NCBI RefSeq assembly: GCF_004000785.1
Contig: NZ_BILX01000058.1
Location: 1-41,618 of the forward strand
DNA length: 41,618 nucleotides
Origin: Paenibacillus ehimensis NBRC 15659
GTDB taxonomy: Bacteria; Bacillota; Bacilli; Paenibacillales; NBRC-103111
Reading direction: 5' to 3'
The position numbers and the translations under genes were made by a program. Every line of letters starts with the position of its first letter. Position 1 is the stretch's first letter. The notes under the pieces were generated by a model, which worked only from the letters and a program-made list of their open reading frames with translations, did not search any database and was not told where the DNA came from. This document shows positions 8,770 through 17,686 of the stretch, in pieces.

Positions 8770-11025
8770 ATGAGTGGAAACGAAACGGAAACTGTCCGCC
8801 TGGAGCTCGATTGGGAGCGGTTTATGGCCGATAACGATATGGAATGGGTCGTTAAGCCCGTCAGCTGGGACGAAGGGGCTTTTATCGGCAATGGGCTGAT
8901 CGGCGCGATGATTTATGGGGAGGAGAACGCCAGGAAGCGGAACGTGCTGCGGTTCGTTGCAGGCCGGACGGACGTGACGGCGACCCGGACGGACTGTGCA
9001 GGCTTCCGCCCGCGCGTGCCGATCGGCGAGCTCGATCTGGAGCTGGAAGGGATGATTTATCATCCGACCTCGCTGCGGCTGGATTTGTGGCATGCCGAGC
9101 TGCGGGGCGTATTGACGACGACCCGCGGAGAGGTCCGGGTCCGGGCTTTCGCCCACAGCGAAGCGGAAGTGATGGCTATCGAGCTTGAAACGACGGAAGG
9201 AGAAGCGGACGCACGCCTGGTATGGTATGCGAATTCCGAGGTGGACCCGGTGCTCAAGCATGCCGACGGCATCAATATGAACCAGTACATTCCTGCGGAA
9301 ACGGTGGACAAAACGGCCGGAAGCGGCGGGATATCCTTCTCCGTCCAGCGGTATGCCCCGAGCGAGAGCGAAGGCTGCGTCACGGCTTGGAAGGAAATAC
9401 GGGCGTCCGAAGGCCGCCGCAAGATCTGGTACGTCAGCATCGTCAACGGCCATGACGAGAGAGCAAAGGAGCAAGCTGCGGCCGCGGTGAGGAAAGCTTC
9501 GGAGAACGATTTCGGCGCGTGGGTCGGTGCGCACCGCCGATGGTGGCACCGGTATTACCGGCAAAGCTTCGTTTCGATCCCGGACGGGCGGCTGGAAAGC
9601 TTCTATTGGATTCAGATGTATAAGCTGGCCTCGGCCACGCGGGCCGACCGGCCGCTGATCGACAATCAGGGACCGTGGCTTGCCCCGACGCCTTGGCCGG
9701 GAATCTGGTTCAACATGAACGTGCAAATGAGCTATTCGCCGGTATATGCGGCCAACCGGCTGGAGATCGGAGAATCGCTGGTGCGGGCGCTCGACGAGAA
9801 CAGGGAGCATTTGACCGCGAACGTGCCCGAGCCGTTCCGGCATGATTCGGCGGGACTCGGCCGCAGCTGCAGCTTTGATCTGAAAAGCGAGGTAGACGAC
9901 GAGGTCGGCAACCTGGCCTGGATATGCCACAATGTGTGGCGGCATTACCGGTATTCTATGGATGACGAGATGCTGAGAAACGTGCTGTATCCGATCTTGC
10001 GGGGAAGCGTGAATTACTATATCCACCTGCTGGAAGAAGAGGAAGACGGCAGGCTGCATCTGCCGCCGACCATCTCCCCCGAATACGGCTCGTTTATGCG
10101 GACGAGGGTGCGCGATTGCCATTACGATCTGGCGCTTCTCCGTTGGGGCTGCGAAACGCTGCTGGCGATAAGCGAGCGATTGGGGGAAGCGGACCCGTTG
10201 TGCTGGAAATGGCTGCACGTTCTGGACCGGCTGGCTCCGCTGCCGGTGGACGAGACCGGCTTCATGATCGGCCGCGATACGCCGCTTGCGTACGGCCACC
10301 GGCACTTCAGCCATCTGCTCGCCGTTTTTCCGCTGCACCTGATCGGCTGCGACAAGGAGGAGGACCGGGAGCTGATCGCCACCTCGCTTCGCCATTGGAT
10401 CGGCAAGGAGGGCGATCTGCGCGGCTTCAGTCTGACCGGCGCCGCATCCATCGCCGCGACGCTTGGCTGGGGGAATGAAGCGCTGCGCCTGCTGCAAGCG
10501 CTGCTGCTGATCGTCAAGCCGAATACGATGTACAAAGAAGCGGGACCGGTCATCGAGACGCCGCTTGCGGGAGCGGAGGCGATTCATGACATGCTGCTGC
10601 AAAGCTGGGGCGGCACGATCCGCATTTTCCCGGCCGTCCCGGACGAATGGCGGGAAGCGGCGTTTCACGATCTGCGCGCCGAAGGGGCTTTTCTCGTCAG
10701 CGCCGTGCGCAGCGAGGGCAGAACCCGGTTTATCCGGGTGAAAAGCTCGGCCGGGGAGCCGTGTATTGTCCGGACCGGGTGGACGGGCGTTGTCCGGTGG
10801 CGGAAAGCCGGAACAGCCGTCCCGGAAGCGACGGTTGATTTGGGAACGCAACAAGGGGAAATCGCTTTGAATTTGCAAAAGGGAGAGGAAGCGATTCTGT
10901 ATCCGGACGGCGAGCTTCCGGATCTGCGAATACGGCCGGTATCGCCGTCCGGAAGACCCGTCCGCTATTTCGGCGGGCATAAGCCTTGGCGGCTTTACGG
11001 CTTTCCGTTTCGGGATCGGGAATGA
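8770..11025 (+). CDS. GH95-like glycoside hydrolase (alpha-L-fucosidase family), cytoplasmic
   Basis: The product has 751 residues and the layout of family GH95, whose members are inverting alpha-L-fucosidases or alpha-L-galactosidases. The N-terminal beta domain begins WVVKPVSWDEGAFIGNGLIG. An (alpha/alpha)6 barrel follows. Its Asn-X-Asn motif (Asn315, Asn317 in WFNMNVQMSYSP) matches the Asn pair used in the family to activate water. PPTISPEYG places Glu438 where the general acid is expected, and GHRHFSHLLAVFP is the conserved barrel motif. The C-terminal DMLLQSWGGTIRIFPAVP segment differs from the usual LQSH form. There is no signal peptide, so it should act on imported oligosaccharides. 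The ATG at 8770 is chosen because the sequence upstream belongs to the permease; the AAGGAG is 13 bases away, slightly long. Family is likely; the exact sugar is not known. Confidence 0.78.
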   Translation: MSGNETETVRLELDWERFMADNDMEWVVKPVSWDEGAFIGNGLIGAMIYGEENARKRNVLRFVAGRTDVTATRTDCAGFRPRVPIGELDLELEGMIYHPTSLRLDLWHAELRGVLTTTRGEVRVRAFAHSEAEVMAIELETTEGEADARLVWYANSEVDPVLKHADGINMNQYIPAETVDKTAGSGGISFSVQRYAPSESEGCVTAWKEIRASEGRRKIWYVSIVNGHDERAKEQAAAAVRKASENDFGAWVGAHRRWWHRYYRQSFVSIPDGRLESFYWIQMYKLASATRADRPLIDNQGPWLAPTPWPGIWFNMNVQMSYSPVYAANRLEIGESLVRALDENREHLTANVPEPFRHDSAGLGRSCSFDLKSEVDDEVGNLAWICHNVWRHYRYSMDDEMLRNVLYPILRGSVNYYIHLLEEEEDGRLHLPPTISPEYGSFMRTRVRDCHYDLALLRWGCETLLAISERLGEADPLCWKWLHVLDRLAPLPVDETGFMIGRDTPLAYGHRHFSHLLAVFPLHLIGCDKEEDRELIATSLRHWIGKEGDLRGFSLTGAASIAATLGWGNEALRLLQALLLIVKPNTMYKEAGPVIETPLAGAEAIHDMLLQSWGGTIRIFPAVPDEWREAAFHDLRAEGAFLVSAVRSEGRTRFIRVKSSAGEPCIVRTGWTGVVRWRKAGTAVPEATVDLGTQQGEIALNLQKGEEAILYPDGELPDLRIRPVSPSGRPVRYFGGHKPWRLYGFPFRDRE

Positions 11026-11162
11026 CCGGCGCCGGGGAGAAGGCCGAAAACTGCAGATTTTAATGATCTTTTTGGCATTTTGATGATTTCTTTTGCCCCG
11101 TTTTTCTTTGTACAATAAAACCGGAGTGCACTCTGCAATCAAAAAAAAGAAGGAGCGATGAA

Positions 11163-13037
11163 ATGATACGACGAACAAAGCTATTTACCGTTTTTGCATG
11201 CGCTTGCTTGCTTCCTGCGCTTATTCCTGCCGCCCCCGGCTACGCAGCGGATGCCAAGCTGCCGGTTCCGGCGTCTGCCGTAACGGCAAGTAAGGACGAC
11301 GGCAACGTTCCTGCCAATACGGTAGACGGCAATCTGGCCACACGCTGGTCCGCCAGCGGCGACGGGGAATGGATCAAATTCGATCTCGGCGCCAACAAGA
11401 AGGTCAGCTATATGAAAATGGCATTTCTCAACGGGGATACCAGAACCTCCAAGTTCGATATTCAAACCTCGACCGACAATGTGAGCTTTAAGACGGTGAA
11501 GGCGAATGTGACGAGCAGCTTGAACGCGGGCCTGCAAACCTTTGATTTTCCCGATGTCAACGCGGCCCGGTACGTAAGGGTTATCGGACACGGCAACTCG
11601 GCCAATGCCTGGAACAGCTACACCGAAGTGGAGATTTATGGGGAGGGCGCCGAAGGCGTGCCGGTTTCCACCTCTGAAGAGCTGACTGCGGCTATTAAAA
11701 ATGCGGCTGCAGGCACGACGATTGTGCTCGCCGACGGTACCTATACGCAAAATGGTCCCTTCGTCGTAAGCGGCAAACACGGCATGGAGAATAGCCCTAT
11801 TACGATCAAGGCGGCGAATCCGGGACGGGCCGTTATTTCCGGCGGGGCCTCGTTCAAAATTCAAAATTCGTCCTACGTTACGATTGAGGGCTTGAAGTTT
11901 ACGAACACCGGCAACAAGGCCGTCCTCCTTGACGGCTCCAACAATATTCGGGTGACCCGGAATCGATTCGCTTTGCCGGCAACCGGAAAAGACTTGATCT
12001 GGCTGCAGGTGAGCGGAGCGAACAGCCATCACAACCAGATCGACCATAATGATTTTGGTCCCAAGAGCGACACTGGCCCGCTCATTGCCTACGAAGGCGA
12101 CGGCGATGGGAACATTTCGCAGCACGACAAGATCGAATACAACTACTTCCACGATATCGGCCCGTGGGTAGACAACGGCAAGGAAACGATCCGCCTGGGG
12201 CTATCCAAAATCTCGTTATCCAAAGGCGACAACTTCATTCAATATAATCTGTTCGAGAACTGCGACGGCGAACCCGAAATTGTCTCCGTCAAAAGCGGCG
12301 GCAACACGGTCCGTTACAATACCTTCAAAACCTCGAAAGGGGGACTGACTTCGCGGCACGGCCATAAAAACGAGTTTTACGGGAACTTCTTCCTTGGCGA
12401 CGGCGTAGAAACGGAGCAATCGGGAATTCGGGTATATGGCAACGATCATAAAATTTACAACAACTACTTCGAAAATCTTACGGGAACCGCCATCCATCTC
12501 GACAGCGGCAGCTTTGACGGCGGCGCCGACGGGAACCCGCCCAATGTGACGCCCGATCAATTGAAAGCGCATTGGAAAATTTACCGCGCCCAAGTCGTCA
12601 ACAATACGATCGTCGGCAGCAAGACGGGAGTTGTCATCGGATCCGGGAAGAGGTCTTTCGCTCCTCAAGACAGCATCATAGCGAACAACATCGTGAAAAA
12701 TTCCACGGGCACGCTTTATAACGAAGCGGTCGCCAGCAACACCGTATTCGAAGGCAACCTCGGGTATGGCAGCAAGCTGAGCAATAAGTCGAGAACGGCT
12801 TCGGAGATTCGTAACGCCGACCCGTTATTTCAAACCGTGAACGGATTGCAAAAATTATCCTCCGCCAGCAAGGCGGCGATTGACGCCGCCGTTGGAACGT
12901 ACAGCTATATCAAGGAGGATATGGATGGCGAAGCCCGCACCTCCGCCCATGATATCGGAGCGGACGAATATTCCACGGCTTCGACCTTCAAGAATCGTCC
13001 GCTGCAGAAGACCGATGTAGGGCCGGACGCGCCATAA
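11163..13037 (+). CDS. Secreted polysaccharide lyase: F5/8C (CBM32-like) + PL6 beta-helix
   Basis: The product has 624 residues. A signal peptide (residues 1 to about 29, ending GYAA) shows export. Residues about 35-160 form a discoidin/F5-8 type C domain (DGNLATRWSASGDGEWIKFD), which usually binds carbohydrate. Residues about 165-560 form a right-handed beta-helix of family PL6, whose members are alginate lyases and chondroitinase B. The catalytic set is intact: Glu370 and Glu372 (calcium) in CDGEPEIVSVKSGG, Lys377 as base, and Arg398 in GGLTSRHGHKNEF. The ATG follows an AAGGAGCG site. A TACAAT box at 11111-11116 may start separate transcription. A bidirectional terminator follows. The product likely releases oligosaccharides outside the cell for the ABC importer upstream, but whether the polymer is alginate, dermatan sulfate or something else cannot be told. 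Confidence 0.85.
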   Translation: MIRRTKLFTVFACACLLPALIPAAPGYAADAKLPVPASAVTASKDDGNVPANTVDGNLATRWSASGDGEWIKFDLGANKKVSYMKMAFLNGDTRTSKFDIQTSTDNVSFKTVKANVTSSLNAGLQTFDFPDVNAARYVRVIGHGNSANAWNSYTEVEIYGEGAEGVPVSTSEELTAAIKNAAAGTTIVLADGTYTQNGPFVVSGKHGMENSPITIKAANPGRAVISGGASFKIQNSSYVTIEGLKFTNTGNKAVLLDGSNNIRVTRNRFALPATGKDLIWLQVSGANSHHNQIDHNDFGPKSDTGPLIAYEGDGDGNISQHDKIEYNYFHDIGPWVDNGKETIRLGLSKISLSKGDNFIQYNLFENCDGEPEIVSVKSGGNTVRYNTFKTSKGGLTSRHGHKNEFYGNFFLGDGVETEQSGIRVYGNDHKIYNNYFENLTGTAIHLDSGSFDGGADGNPPNVTPDQLKAHWKIYRAQVVNNTIVGSKTGVVIGSGKRSFAPQDSIIANNIVKNSTGTLYNEAVASNTVFEGNLGYGSKLSNKSRTASEIRNADPLFQTVNGLQKLSSASKAAIDAAVGTYSYIKEDMDGEARTSAHDIGADEYSTASTFKNRPLQKTDVGPDAP

Positions 13038-13068
13038 TTTCAATTTTACATTTGCCGCAGAAAAAAGG

Positions 13069-13102
13069 AAAAGTGCCATCCCCGCGGGGAGAGGCACTTT
13101 TT
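13069..13102. terminator. Bidirectional intrinsic terminator
   Basis: AAAAGTGCC (13069-13077) pairs with GGCACTTTT (13093-13101), around an inner CCCGCGGGG. There are A and T runs on both sides. It serves both the PL6 gene and the convergent YHYH gene. Confidence 0.8.
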
Positions 13103-13129
13103 CTCGTCCAGAGCTGCCTGATGGCAGCC

Positions 13130-13810
13130 TTATTTCGCAATGTAAAAGGCATTATTTTCAAACTTTGTCGTCAAGCCCAAATCCTCGACGGCCAATTTCC
13201 AGGTCATCGGGAAATAGGTCACATCATTGAGAACAAGCAGCGGATACGCTTCTGCCGAATTGTCGAACCAGGCATCGTTTACAAATACGTTGAAATCGGG
13301 AAGCTTGGCATATAGCTTTGCAGGCGGGGAACCAAGATCGGGATTCAGTTTGGCTGCTTTATTGGCCGTCTTCCGGATCACAAATCCCGTCTCTTTATCC
13401 CATTTGGTTTCTAGCCCCAAAGCCTGCGTATAGCTCCAAGTCATAGGGAAGTACGTAATATCCTTGTATGTGATGAGCGGATACTGCGCAGAAGCATTGG
13501 AAACCTCCTGATTATTTACATACACCTTAAAAGCCGGTAAATTCACCTTAATCATGCCGTCCGGGACTTCTTCCTTTGCCGGGGAAGGTGGAGCGGGCTT
13601 CGGCGAGCTTGTTGTGGAGCCGGAGGCGCCGCTGGAACCGCTTCCTCCGTTGTGATAATGATATTCGCCGTCTTCAAGCCCCCATTTTGCACAATTGGTT
13701 CTGCACGTGTGCCCTCCGTTTTTATCCGTTCTCCCGGGATGAGCGTTCGCGATCGGGGAAAAAGAAAGACTGAGTAGTGCAATCCCTAAAACGACATGCT
13801 TTAGTCTCAT
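13130..13810 (-). CDS. Secreted YHYH-domain protein with two copper-amine-oxidase-N-like repeats
   Basis: The product has 226 residues. An N-terminal signal peptide ends near SPIANA. It is followed directly by a YHYH domain: HPGRTDKNGGHTCRTNC, then WGLEDGEYHYHN. The paired Cys and His residues may bind metal. A Ser/Gly/Pro linker (about residues 55-80) leads to two copies of a short repeat with the pattern YPLITYKDITYFPMTW and YPLLVLNDVTYFPMTW, resembling the copper amine oxidase N-terminal-like domains common in Bacillales surface proteins. The ATG has a GGGGG site upstream. The gene stands alone and converges on the PL6 gene. The function is not known; a cell-surface role is inferred. Confidence 0.75.
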   Translation of the reverse strand: MRLKHVVLGIALLSLSFSPIANAHPGRTDKNGGHTCRTNCAKWGLEDGEYHYHNGGSGSSGASGSTTSSPKPAPPSPAKEEVPDGMIKVNLPAFKVYVNNQEVSNASAQYPLITYKDITYFPMTWSYTQALGLETKWDKETGFVIRKTANKAAKLNPDLGSPPAKLYAKLPDFNVFVNDAWFDNSAEAYPLLVLNDVTYFPMTWKLAVEDLGLTTKFENNAFYIAK

Positions 13811-14030
13811 GAATACGACCCCCTATGTAGTTCTATCTTCTTATGATTTTACCATCCATAGGAAAATAGAACAATTGGATCAAGCAAATTTTAACCATGA
13901 TGAAATAGATTAAATCGACGTGACGGGTTTTTGCTCATTATTCAACGACAATCCGCGAAAAAGTTATCATTTGCATGAATGTGATACGATTTAGGGGAAA
14001 TCAACTTTTGAACAAAGGATGTGTTATACG

Positions 14031-14381
14031 ATGAAACTGAATCATCTCAATTTGACTGTCACGGACGTTCCAGCCGCACAACAGTTTTTGGAAACTTATT
14101 TCGGACTCAAACCGATGGATACGAGCGGAGATGCGCGCGGCACTTCGTTCGCGGTGCTGTTTGACGATAACGGCATGGTGATCACGTTAATGAAAGGAGC
14201 CCAGGTTGAATACCCTAAGACGTTTCATATTGGCTTCATCCAGGAGAGCGAAGAGAAGGTGAACGAGATCAACCAACGGATGAAGGACGACGGATTCGAG
14301 GTTAAGCCGCCGCAAAGGTCGCATGGGTGGACGTTCTATGTGAAAGCCCCAGGCGGTTTTACCGTCGAGGTGCTCGCTTAA
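14031..14381 (+). CDS. VOC (glyoxalase/bleomycin-resistance fold) protein
   Basis: The product has 116 residues and the single-module vicinal-oxygen-chelate fold. It begins MKLNHLNLTVTDVPAAQQFL, continues with FAVLFDDNGMVITLMKG, and ends FYVKAPGGFTVEVLA, where the terminal Glu is a typical metal ligand. His4 near the start would be the other ligand. AAAGGATG precedes the ATG at 14031; an in-frame ATG at 14019 lies inside that site and is rejected. It is monocistronic with a terminator of its own. Family members range from glyoxalases to antibiotic-binding proteins, and nothing in the context narrows the substrate. Confidence 0.8.
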   Translation: MKLNHLNLTVTDVPAAQQFLETYFGLKPMDTSGDARGTSFAVLFDDNGMVITLMKGAQVEYPKTFHIGFIQESEEKVNEINQRMKDDGFEVKPPQRSHGWTFYVKAPGGFTVEVLA

Positions 14382-14412
14382 GGGAAACTTCGATAGTGCA
14401 AGAGCAAGAGTA

Positions 14413-14455
14413 CGAGCCGGTCGAAGGCCTATTCCTTCTGCCGGTTCGTTTTTTT
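14413..14455 (+). terminator. Intrinsic terminator after the VOC gene
   Basis: CGAGCCGG (14413-14420) pairs with CCGGTTCG (14441-14448), with an inner GAAGG/CCTTC, then seven T residues. Confidence 0.8.
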
Positions 14456-14544
14456 GCTTTCCGATTGAGAATTTTGTCGAAAAATGCAACAAAAAGTACG
14501 CCTTTAGTTTTGTTTCGGCTTGGGAAAAACAGGACAAACGACGG

Positions 14545-14960
14545 ATGGATTATCTTATTATAAGTCTACCGGTTCAAAAACATTGGCATAACTTGTCATC
14601 GGAATCGTTTGAATGGAATAATGAAAGGGTCGTGTCGGCCGCAGAGGCTGAAGCCGAAGAGCATGAGGCAATGCTGCCGGGCATCCCCCGGCGGTGGAAG
14701 GACAACAGCCCGGTGCGGATCGAGTCGGCCGACGTTGCGGAGGATAAGCGGTCCGTCCGCATCCGGTCCCGGAATCAGCTGCGGACGTTGGAGTATACGA
14801 AGAAAGACGGCAGACTGCCGCCTAGGGGCAACGGAAACCGGAGGAAACGGCATTCCGCCAAGGCGTCAACGGCGATTACCTTCTTTGGGTGGAGGACGGA
14901 AGGTTTTGCATGTATGACCGCGGTTGCATCGATAACGAAGAAGAGGAGCGAACGAAATGA
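14545..14960 (+). pseudogene. Frameshifted small gene of unknown function, translationally coupled to the DUF4261 gene
   Basis: Two frames join to give one sensible protein of about 138 residues. The first frame runs from the ATG at 14545 (MDYLIISLPVQKHWHN) to about 14822 (KKDGRLPP). The coding signal then continues in the -1 frame (GQRKPEETAFRQGVNGDYLL, then EDGRFCMYDRGC) to a TGA at 14958-14960. That stop overlaps the ATG of the next gene in an ATGA arrangement, a hallmark of a genuine coupled gene end. One extra G in the GGGG run at 14825-14828 would restore the frame. Without it, the first frame continues with basic, meaningless sequence to 15057. It could be a real mutation, a sequencing error in a G run, or programmed -1 slippage. 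The protein is acidic and Glu/Ala-rich in the middle and is not recognised. Confidence 0.6.
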
Positions 14961-15943
14961 CAGAGATGGAAGACCGATTCGAAGAGGATGGAACCGAGCA
15001 AGAGGCGCAGGACGATTCCGGTTTTGCCCGGGTTTATATGGTGGAGCTGCTGTATAAGACGAAACCGGAGCTGTCCCGCGAGGCGCTGTACGCGAAGATG
15101 GAGGCTTATACGGGGCACGTTGACGTTCCGAATGATGATGCCGAGAACGAAGAGGACGAGGCTGAAGCTGAAGACGATCCGGCGGACGTTCCTGGTCTTG
15201 CCGTCTGGGAAGCGGAAGCTTCGGACCCAAACAACGACACGCTGATGTTTTTCCATCTGAACTATAAAGTCGCTTATGAGGAAGGCGAATTTCCGGCGCA
15301 AACGTGCGTATTCCGGGCCAACGGGGAGACGAAGCCGGAAAAATACGAAACGGCCATGCAGCAAGCCTGGCATTGGCCGGAAGCCCGCGGGACGGTGGAA
15401 GCCTGCCGGCATTCCGTGCTGCTTACCGATTTCTGCGCCGCAGGCCTTCCTTATAAAGAACGGCTGGAGCTGTTCCAGAATGCGCTGCGGGCTCTGCTGG
15501 AGGTGGCCCCGTGCGACGCTCTCTACTGGAGCGCGAGCGACAAACTCGTAGAACCGGAGCAGTATCTGGGCGCTGTGGCGGAAGGGCAAACGCTGTATGG
15601 AGCGATGAACGTCAGATTTTATAACGTTCAGGGCAGGGGGACGGAGCGCCGGGAATTTTTGATGGATACCACCGGACTCGCCGCACTGGGACTGCCGGAC
15701 CTGCAGTGTCATTTTTACGATATGGAGCCGGGAGAAGTCGCCTCTGTCCTGGGTGATCTCGGCTATTACTTGTATAACCGGGGAGACGTCATTCAGGACG
15801 GCGAGACGGTTGGCTGGACGGAGCAGCAGCGCTGGCGCTGCGAGCATCAGTATGCATTGGCCGAGCCGCGCCGTTACGTGCTGGACTTGGATCCGGGCGA
15901 GCCTTACTATGCTGGCAGACAGCATCACGACGGAAACCGATAA
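14957..15943 (+). CDS. DUF4261-domain protein
   Basis: The product has 328 residues. Its C-terminal part (about 210-300) has the DUF4261 pattern: MNVRFYNVQG, then REFLMDTTGLAALGLPDLQC, then GYYLYNRGDVIQDGETVGW. An N-terminal segment is very acidic (DDAENEEDEAEAEDDPAD at about residues 55-75) and probably flexible. There is no signal peptide or membrane segment. The ATG overlaps the stop of the frameshifted gene upstream (ATGA), and GAGGAGCG sits 7 bases before it. The next gene starts 22 bases downstream, so the three are one unit. DUF4261 proteins have no established function to my knowledge. The acidic, soluble nature resembles immunity-like or partner-binding proteins, but that is only an impression. 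Confidence 0.75.
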   Translation: MTEMEDRFEEDGTEQEAQDDSGFARVYMVELLYKTKPELSREALYAKMEAYTGHVDVPNDDAENEEDEAEAEDDPADVPGLAVWEAEASDPNNDTLMFFHLNYKVAYEEGEFPAQTCVFRANGETKPEKYETAMQQAWHWPEARGTVEACRHSVLLTDFCAAGLPYKERLELFQNALRALLEVAPCDALYWSASDKLVEPEQYLGAVAEGQTLYGAMNVRFYNVQGRGTERREFLMDTTGLAALGLPDLQCHFYDMEPGEVASVLGDLGYYLYNRGDVIQDGETVGWTEQQRWRCEHQYALAEPRRYVLDLDPGEPYYAGRQHHDGNR

Positions 15944-15964
15944 GGCGGGAGGCGGAACTATCGT

Positions 15965-17656
15965 ATGGATAGCATGCTGGAAGATCTCATCAACGAAATG
16001 AAGCAAGCCATTGAGCAATGGTTCGACTTCATTGGCGATAAGGATGCGCAGCACATCGTGAAGCGTACCCCGCTGCAGGTCGGGATTTATGACTACGGCC
16101 TGCTGGAGTACGCCAAGGGCAGGGTCAGCGTGACGGACACGGAGCTGGATTTCTTGTCGCCCAAAGTCAAAACCCCACTGGGCGAGCCTGCCGAGCTATT
16201 GTCCGAGGAACAGGTCCGGGAGAAGATCGTCCCCCGCTTGGCTGCATTCATGCAGCAGCAATTGGACAACCTTCCGTCCCCGGCCATCATCGATTATAAA
16301 TTTACGTTCTGGGGAAAGTTTCGCGTGCGTGAAGGCGAAGTGAGGCTCCCGATTCTCCGGCATATCGATGAGGCGAAGAAGGAGCGGCTGCTGGAAGCCG
16401 TCGCGTCCTATATTGAAACGAAGCTCGATGGCGGCAAGTATCCTACCAAGCCGCTAGAGACGTTTTTTCTCTCCAGACACCTGCTCGACGAGCAATTATT
16501 TCCCGATCCGGATGCAGGACGGATCATCTCCGTGTTCGAGAACATTTTGGAGCTGAATAAAGGGAAGAAGGAGCGGCTTGCAGAGCATCGGTCGAACATC
16601 GTGAACGCGCTGCGGAATTGGGTGGAGGAAACGTTTCTTCCCCGTTATTTCGAGATTCGCAAGGATGATTGGCGTCAAGCAGAGTATACGAGAAAAAGCG
16701 ATGTCCAGCTTGAAGAGACGGAGCAAGGACCGATTGAGCTGTTGTTATATACGGCGGTGTCCATTATTAAATATGAGCCTTCTTACAGCAGAAGTACAGG
16801 TCTTGCCTTCCTGGATCGGGCGGTCGAGCTGGGAAGCGCCCGGGCAGCGCGTTTCATGAAGGAAGGCAGCGGAACGTTGGCCAAGGAAGATGTGTATTTC
16901 CGCGACGAGCTTGTGGAATGCGCCGCCAATGACGTATTTGCAACGGTAACGATTACGATGAAGCAGGAAACCGAGGAAAGCTACGCGCGTGCGCTCCGGT
17001 TTATTTGCCGCTTGCTGCGGCAAGGCTTCCCCAAAAGCTATCAGATTAAGCTGAAATCCGGCGTGAAGCAATTTTTGCCCGTCAAAGGATTAGCGAAGTC
17101 GGGCACGCACCGTTTCTTCGCCAACGCCACGGCATACCCGAATTTGTACCCGCTGCTGGAGGAATATGCCCGCGAAGCGATGGAAGAGTTCGAATGGTAT
17201 GTGGATACGGAAGGCGAGAAGAGCTGCATGCCGGGGAGCTATGCCGTCTTCGGTCTCGGATTGGCGGACCGGAGCTATTTTGCGCTGGTCGAGGAGTATA
17301 TGAAGCAGGTCGATGACGAGCACCAGTCCGTGCAAAATGACTTCACGGCCGCCTTCGTCGAACAGCATGGCGTGAACGCGGAGACCATTCCCACGCTGGT
17401 AACGTGCATGCTGCACGGCACCGACTCGATCAAGCTGAAGATCAAGCCGGCGATGGAGGAGGATGCCAATGCAAGACTGCTGCTCGACAAGGTTAGCGGC
17501 CTTCGGCCATATGAAGTGGAGCGTATCGTCTATATGATTTGGGGCGGCGTGGACAAGCTTAAGACGGCTGCCGCCAAAGCCAAAGGGGAGAAGGCGGAGC
17601 TGCTGTCCGGGCTTGCGCAGGCGGCAACCGGCCCACTTTCCGGGAGAAGAAAATAG
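15965..17656 (+). CDS. Large cytoplasmic protein of unknown function (possibly DUF6138)
   Basis: The product has 563 residues. It begins MDSMLEDLINEMKQAIEQW with a GGGAGGCGG site about 10 bases upstream. No signal peptide, membrane segment or nucleotide-binding motif is visible. It is mostly helical by composition, with many Glu, Lys and Leu residues and a Lys/Ala-rich C-terminus (TAAAKAKGEKAELL). A short stretch, LAFLDRAVELGSARAARFM, looks like a Sel1/TPR-type helical pair. I associate this kind of protein with the DUF6138 family from memory, without certainty. It is the third gene of the unit starting at 14545 and is followed by a terminator. Its size and lack of catalytic motifs suggest a scaffold or binding role rather than an enzyme. 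Confidence 0.7.
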   Translation: MDSMLEDLINEMKQAIEQWFDFIGDKDAQHIVKRTPLQVGIYDYGLLEYAKGRVSVTDTELDFLSPKVKTPLGEPAELLSEEQVREKIVPRLAAFMQQQLDNLPSPAIIDYKFTFWGKFRVREGEVRLPILRHIDEAKKERLLEAVASYIETKLDGGKYPTKPLETFFLSRHLLDEQLFPDPDAGRIISVFENILELNKGKKERLAEHRSNIVNALRNWVEETFLPRYFEIRKDDWRQAEYTRKSDVQLEETEQGPIELLLYTAVSIIKYEPSYSRSTGLAFLDRAVELGSARAARFMKEGSGTLAKEDVYFRDELVECAANDVFATVTITMKQETEESYARALRFICRLLRQGFPKSYQIKLKSGVKQFLPVKGLAKSGTHRFFANATAYPNLYPLLEEYAREAMEEFEWYVDTEGEKSCMPGSYAVFGLGLADRSYFALVEEYMKQVDDEHQSVQNDFTAAFVEQHGVNAETIPTLVTCMLHGTDSIKLKIKPAMEEDANARLLLDKVSGLRPYEVERIVYMIWGGVDKLKTAAAKAKGEKAELLSGLAQAATGPLSGRRK

Positions 17657-17686
17657 CCAAGCCGTGGGGCATTCCAACAAAACTGT

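Noticed and set aside
8491..11178. An 895-codon open frame on the minus strand opposite the GH95-like gene
   Set aside because: Its translation is rich in Arg, Pro, Gln and His with no domain signs, as expected for the antisense of a GC-rich gene. The plus strand has clear GH95 motifs and linked ribosome binding sites.
14876..16054. A 392-codon open frame on the minus strand across the DUF4261 gene
   Set aside because: The plus strand has the DUF4261 pattern, strong ribosome binding sites and coupled gene junctions; the minus frame has none of these.
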